A stretch of 17,666 nucleotides of DNA, from the NCBI GenBank assembly GCA_025774615.1, contig JALGVQ010000030.1:1-17666 (forward strand), read 5' to 3'. The position numbers were made by a program, and so were the translations under genes. Source of the stretch: a bacterium. Lineage in GTDB: Bacteria > Blakebacterota > Blakebacteria > Blakebacterales > Blakebacteraceae. Position 1 is the first letter of the stretch; each line of letters starts with the position of its first letter. The notes under the pieces are model-generated. The model had not been told where the DNA came from, searched no databases, and saw nothing but the letters and a program-made list of their open reading frames with translations. This document shows, in pieces, positions 14,867 through 17,666 of the stretch.

Positions 14867-15400
14867 TCACTGCTTTGCATCCGGAGATTGTTCATCTCCG
14901 AACAGTGCTTTGGCATGGTCAACCATCTCACCGAACGTACTGGCGTCAACGGTAATATAGAGCCCTTTCCCCTCTGAGTAGACCGTGCCATCTCGGTCCC
15001 TCACTTCTGCCTCAGTGTGTATTTTTCTTCCATCGACCTCGACAACTCTCGGTTCGATAAAGCAGCAAGTGTCAAGGGGAAGCATCATATGAAATGTGAT
15101 GGTGATCTCAGCGGCCACGGCCGAATATCCGGCCAACCAGGTCGTAGCACCCATCGCCTCGTCAAGCACCGCTGCTATACACCCACCGTGAACGCATCCA
15201 GGAGGTCCCTGAGTACCGGGGCCGAACCAGACCTTACTCATAAGACGAAGACCGGTATAGTGTGTGAAGTACTGGATGCGCAGACGATTGTTGTCCAGGT
15301 CTCCGGAAACGAAATTGCCCTGAATCACGTTTTCAGGAACATCCACAAGCAACCATGTGTCATCCTCTTCTGTCAGCCACTGCGTGAACCTGGAGTTCAT
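14867..15400 (-). CDS. PaaI-type hotdog-fold thioesterase
   Basis: 177 residues. Likely hydrolyses an acyl-CoA thioester in the cytosol. Seen: the hotdog segment GPPGCVHGGCIAAVLDEAMG (65-84), with H71-G72-G73 and D80-E81, the pattern that holds the general base in PaaI/4HBT-family enzymes, then a strand run (about 95-155). It is about 30-40 residues longer than a minimal PaaI, mostly at the N-terminus. The acyl group cannot be predicted. AGGAGG (15413-15408) lies seven bases before ATG 15400. It follows the barrel gene on the same strand 83 bases downstream, with an inverted repeat between, so it may or may not be in that operon. Confidence 0.8.
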   Translation of the reverse strand: MNSRFTQWLTEEDDTWLLVDVPENVIQGNFVSGDLDNNRLRIQYFTHYTGLRLMSKVWFGPGTQGPPGCVHGGCIAAVLDEAMGATTWLAGYSAVAAEITITFHMMLPLDTCCFIEPRVVEVDGRKIHTEAEVRDRDGTVYSEGKGLYITVDASTFGEMVDHAKALFGDEQSPDAKQ

Positions 15401-15441
15401 TGCCGATCCTCCTTAACACACCAGACTGAGATTGATATGGA

Positions 15442-15482
15442 GATATCCGAACTCGCAGGGCGGGTGATATCGATCGGATATC
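15442..15482. repeat. Inverted repeat between barrel gene and thioesterase gene
   Basis: GATATCCGA (15442-15450) and TCGGATATC (15474-15482) are perfect 9-bp arms with a 23-base spacer, beginning one base after the barrel gene's stop codon. There is no T-run after it on the minus strand, so it is not a standard intrinsic terminator. It may shape the mRNA 3' end or bind a protein ahead of the thioesterase gene. Confidence 0.4.
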
Positions 15483-15483
15483 A

Positions 15484-16821
15484 TCAAAACGAGTATTTCA
15501 CTTTGAAAAATACTTCATCCATGTCAGCCAGATTCCCGAAACTCGTCTGGCCGCTTGCCAGGATGAAACGGATACCGAAGTTCATCTCACTATTGTCCGA
15601 CGGATAGTATGAGATTCCCGGCATACCTATCAGGGCATATCGTTTTGTAATATCGCCAAGGTCCGGGATCTCGGCTGCCCCGCCCAGAGTGATTTTCAAC
15701 GTATCGCTACGGAAGCGTTTCTCGATTCCACCAACGATGTAATTGTGAAGGGACTCGCGGCCCATTTCATGGATGAATCCGTGGATGAACTGTCCATTGA
15801 TATACAGCCCGTTGCGGAACGTGTAATCGCCACCGACGACGTAGCGGGTGAAATGTTCCTCCGGAAGTGACTGGCTGCTCAGCAAACCACCTCCAGCTGC
15901 GGACAGATCTATCGTGGTGTGAACGGCCTCGGGGAAATACACACCCATTTCTGCCCAGATCCCCACGTTACCGATCGCACCACTGAAATCAGCTCCTAGG
16001 ACACTGATGCGGGGGAAGGAGAGTACGGTATGGATGTCTGCTGTAGTGCCTGATGTCGGAGTGAGAACGAGCCGAGTAGCCATCGGCAGGTCACTCCGTC
16101 CTCTGTAATAGCTGAGGGAGACATCGTAATTCAGGATGGGCCTGGCGATCTTAACGGCAGCAGAGGCACCCTTTTTCAGAGTATTGTCAGGCAGGGCAAG
16201 TTCATCTGTAATGTTCCCAGGTGTCAGGCCCCCTGGGAGTTCGAAAGGAGCACTGAGAGCTTTTCCCCACTCCGGAGGAGGTAGAACGGCCGGTGTAAAT
16301 GCCGGGATAAAAACCGCCGTCAGGGTCACATCACCCAGATAATATGTGGCGAGCATGCTGCTTGTTCCCAGATGTCGGCCGAAATCCCATATGTCCTCCA
16401 TGTCGTCCGGGTTCAGGTTGTCTGTTGGATTTATTTTGTCAGCGCTACCCCATGCGATCCGTTGCCTTCCGATCCGAAGATCCAGGTCGGGTAGAAGGAA
16501 ACTGTAGAGATCGACATATGCCTCACGCAGGAACAGATCCCAAGGGTTGGACTTCCGTTTATCAAGACCCATGAGATCCGCACTACTCCTGGCCTCTGTG
16601 AATCCCAAGCCGCGAATCCAGAACTGTGCGAAAACATGTGCATCGCCCACGGGACTTGCATCGATCTCCAGGTTCAGACGGTTTTCGTTCCAGGTGAGTT
16701 CACCGTCATTGGTTTTGACCCTCCAGTCCGTCGCTATGTAGCCCCCGATCTGGGCCAACGTAGAGTTGGGAGTCGCAGCCAGCGTTATCACTATGCTCAG
16801 GATTGCGATTAATAAACGCAC
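15484..16821 (-). CDS. Outer-membrane beta-barrel protein, DUF1302-like
   Basis: 445 residues. GTG start at 16821 with AGGAGG (16832-16827) five bases before it. A cleavable signal peptide (about 1-23, TLA before QIG) is followed by alternating amphipathic strands and a C-terminal KVKYSF, the aromatic ending that the BAM machinery recognises in outer-membrane proteins. RIGRQRIAWGSADKINPTDN (116-135) resembles the conserved segment I associate with DUF1302 barrels; most members known to me are longer. It lies 20 bases after the LolA-like gene. In many diderms these two families occur with an RND/MMPL transporter, suggesting a trans-envelope lipid or hydrophobic-compound export system. The cargo is unknown. 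Confidence 0.7.
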   Translation of the reverse strand: MRLLIAILSIVITLAATPNSTLAQIGGYIATDWRVKTNDGELTWNENRLNLEIDASPVGDAHVFAQFWIRGLGFTEARSSADLMGLDKRKSNPWDLFLREAYVDLYSFLLPDLDLRIGRQRIAWGSADKINPTDNLNPDDMEDIWDFGRHLGTSSMLATYYLGDVTLTAVFIPAFTPAVLPPPEWGKALSAPFELPGGLTPGNITDELALPDNTLKKGASAAVKIARPILNYDVSLSYYRGRSDLPMATRLVLTPTSGTTADIHTVLSFPRISVLGADFSGAIGNVGIWAEMGVYFPEAVHTTIDLSAAGGGLLSSQSLPEEHFTRYVVGGDYTFRNGLYINGQFIHGFIHEMGRESLHNYIVGGIEKRFRSDTLKITLGGAAEIPDLGDITKRYALIGMPGISYYPSDNSEMNFGIRFILASGQTSFGNLADMDEVFFKVKYSF

Positions 16822-16841
16822 CGGATCCTCCTTGTAAGCTC

Positions 16842-17606
16842 CTACGGTCTCCGCATGAGGAATCGCGGTGTGAACATGTCGCGTGAAAGACCTGAATCGA
16901 ATTCAATATTCCTCAGGTACATGATCGTACTGTGATTGACCTTCAGATCCTTCATTTCGATCTCTCTGGCTATCCAGTAGTCCCCGACTTTATCCAGTTC
17001 CCTTCTTTCCATGACCTTCCAGAGGTTCTCACCACGATCGTAATATTCGGTCCGAGTGGGATAGAATGCAGTTTTTGAAATCCACATCCTGAGCAATCCA
17101 TAATCAGTCTCCATTCCCTCCCGAGGAAGAAGGTTCAACACGTAACTCTCAGGGGTTTCTTCATCCATACTCGCTGTGTAATCCTCTGAATATGAGATGC
17201 TCCCCATATCGTTATAGCTGAAATCCGTACCGGCGAAACTCTGGTTCCTGACGTGGCCTGCGATCCTGCGGACTTTGCCGAATGCCGGCAGGTATACGTA
17301 CATCACATCATCTGGCAGTGCCAGGAAACCGACATTCCGGATATCCGCGGGTTCAAGAAATTTTGCCAGACGCCTGTCATCCCCCAACTGCCACATCTTC
17401 AAGGTCCGCTTGCGCTCAGTCCCATCCAGTTCGATGAGGATCAGTTCCATGTCATATATCTGATCCCCCGGGGCATTCAGGACCGAGTCAACCCGGGCCA
17501 TAATCGCCTGTGGCTCAAGGGAAACCTCCTGTGCATATGTGAGGGGACAAGCATCAGGTATGCAGAAGAGGATGACAAATACCACAAAGAGGAGAGAGGT
17601 TCGCAT
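16842..17606 (-). CDS. Outer-membrane lipoprotein-sorting (LolA-like) periplasmic protein
   Basis: 254 residues. A signal peptide (about 1-26, ending TYAQ) sends it to the periplasm; there is no lipobox. The mature part has features of the LolA-like family that accompanies RND transporters: a strand pattern around YDMELILIELDGTERKRTL (51-69), a PDDVMYVYLPAFGKVRRI segment, SFAGTDFSYNDM, and a closing block ending MFTPRFLMRRP. Such proteins fold as an open barrel that binds an acyl chain; carrying hydrophobic cargo between membranes is inferred from that fold. AAGGAG (17618-17613), inside the end of the preceding gene, sits six bases before ATG 17606. First of two complete genes in the operon. 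Confidence 0.8.
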   Translation of the reverse strand: MRTSLLFVVFVILFCIPDACPLTYAQEVSLEPQAIMARVDSVLNAPGDQIYDMELILIELDGTERKRTLKMWQLGDDRRLAKFLEPADIRNVGFLALPDDVMYVYLPAFGKVRRIAGHVRNQSFAGTDFSYNDMGSISYSEDYTASMDEETPESYVLNLLPREGMETDYGLLRMWISKTAFYPTRTEYYDRGENLWKVMERRELDKVGDYWIAREIEMKDLKVNHSTIMYLRNIEFDSGLSRDMFTPRFLMRRP

Positions 17607-17609
17607 GGT

Positions 17610-17666
17610 TCACTCCTTCTTGCTGGTTGAAGGGCTCAGGGATTCTGTTTTCTCCGCATGTTCGTA
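17610..17666 (-). CDS. C-terminal tail of an upstream gene, possibly an RND/MMPL transporter
   Basis: The last 18 codons of a frame that enters from the right edge and ends at TGA 17612-17610, three bases before the LolA-like ATG. The residues (YEHAEKTESLSPSTSKKE) are a charged, flexible tail with no family signal. The identity as an RND/MMPL transporter rests only on the usual gene order of this operon type. The ribosome site of the next gene lies inside this tail, so the two are probably co-translated. Confidence 0.45.
   Translation of the reverse strand, partial: YEHAEKTESLSPSTSKKE

Overview
The window looks like a chromosomal stretch from a diderm (outer-membrane) bacterium of medium GC, probably an uncultured FCB-type or related lineage. 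This is suggested by four lipoprotein beta-propellers (two with PKD domains), an outer-membrane barrel paired with a LolA-like protein, and a large PAS/GAF hybrid kinase. The sequence alone does not fix the phylum. No integrase, transposase, intact tRNA or rRNA gene is visible.

Layout, left to right: the start of an inositol-3-phosphate synthase gene (minus strand, cut by the window edge); a gene-poor stretch; a GC-rich Tat-exported FAD amine oxidase (plus strand, 1301-3247); a soluble PAS/GAF hybrid histidine kinase (minus, 3465-6614); two paralogous two-gene operons, each a PKD + 8-blade PQQ-like lipoprotein followed by a second PQQ-like lipoprotein (minus, 9858-7118 and 12740-10109); a divergent unknown lipoprotein (plus, 12835-13503); a patatin-like phospholipase (minus, 13719-14660); a PaaI-type thioesterase (minus, 14867-15400); and a minus-strand operon at the right edge with the tail of an unknown gene, a LolA-like periplasmic protein and a DUF1302-like outer-membrane barrel.

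The most unusual content lies between the genes. Six copies, plus one stub, of an approximately 196-bp repeat separate almost every transcription unit, all in one orientation. Read on the minus strand, each runs from a doubled TGTGCCA motif, through a field of ACCGG units spaced 10 bp apart, into the 3' half of a tRNA-Val(TAC): anticodon arm, T arm, acceptor 3' strand and CCA. The break falls at the anticodon arm, which is the usual integration site of tRNA-targeting tyrosine recombinases. Short copies derive from the full copy by exact deletions of 74 and 94 bp between internal direct repeats. Some repeats start or end 6-12 bp from a stop codon, and the intervals carry unrelated cargo, one of it with clearly different base composition. 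The simplest reading is a tandem array of small integrative elements or gene cassettes accreted at a tRNA-Val gene that should lie to the right, beyond the window, with recombinase supplied from elsewhere. This is inference; a dispersed tRNA-derived repeat family with no cargo role is the main alternative.

The genes do not form one pathway. The clear functional units are the two PQQ-lipoprotein operons (cell-envelope, function unknown) and the LolA-like/barrel operon (envelope transport). The kinase, phospholipase, thioesterase and amine oxidase stand alone between repeats.
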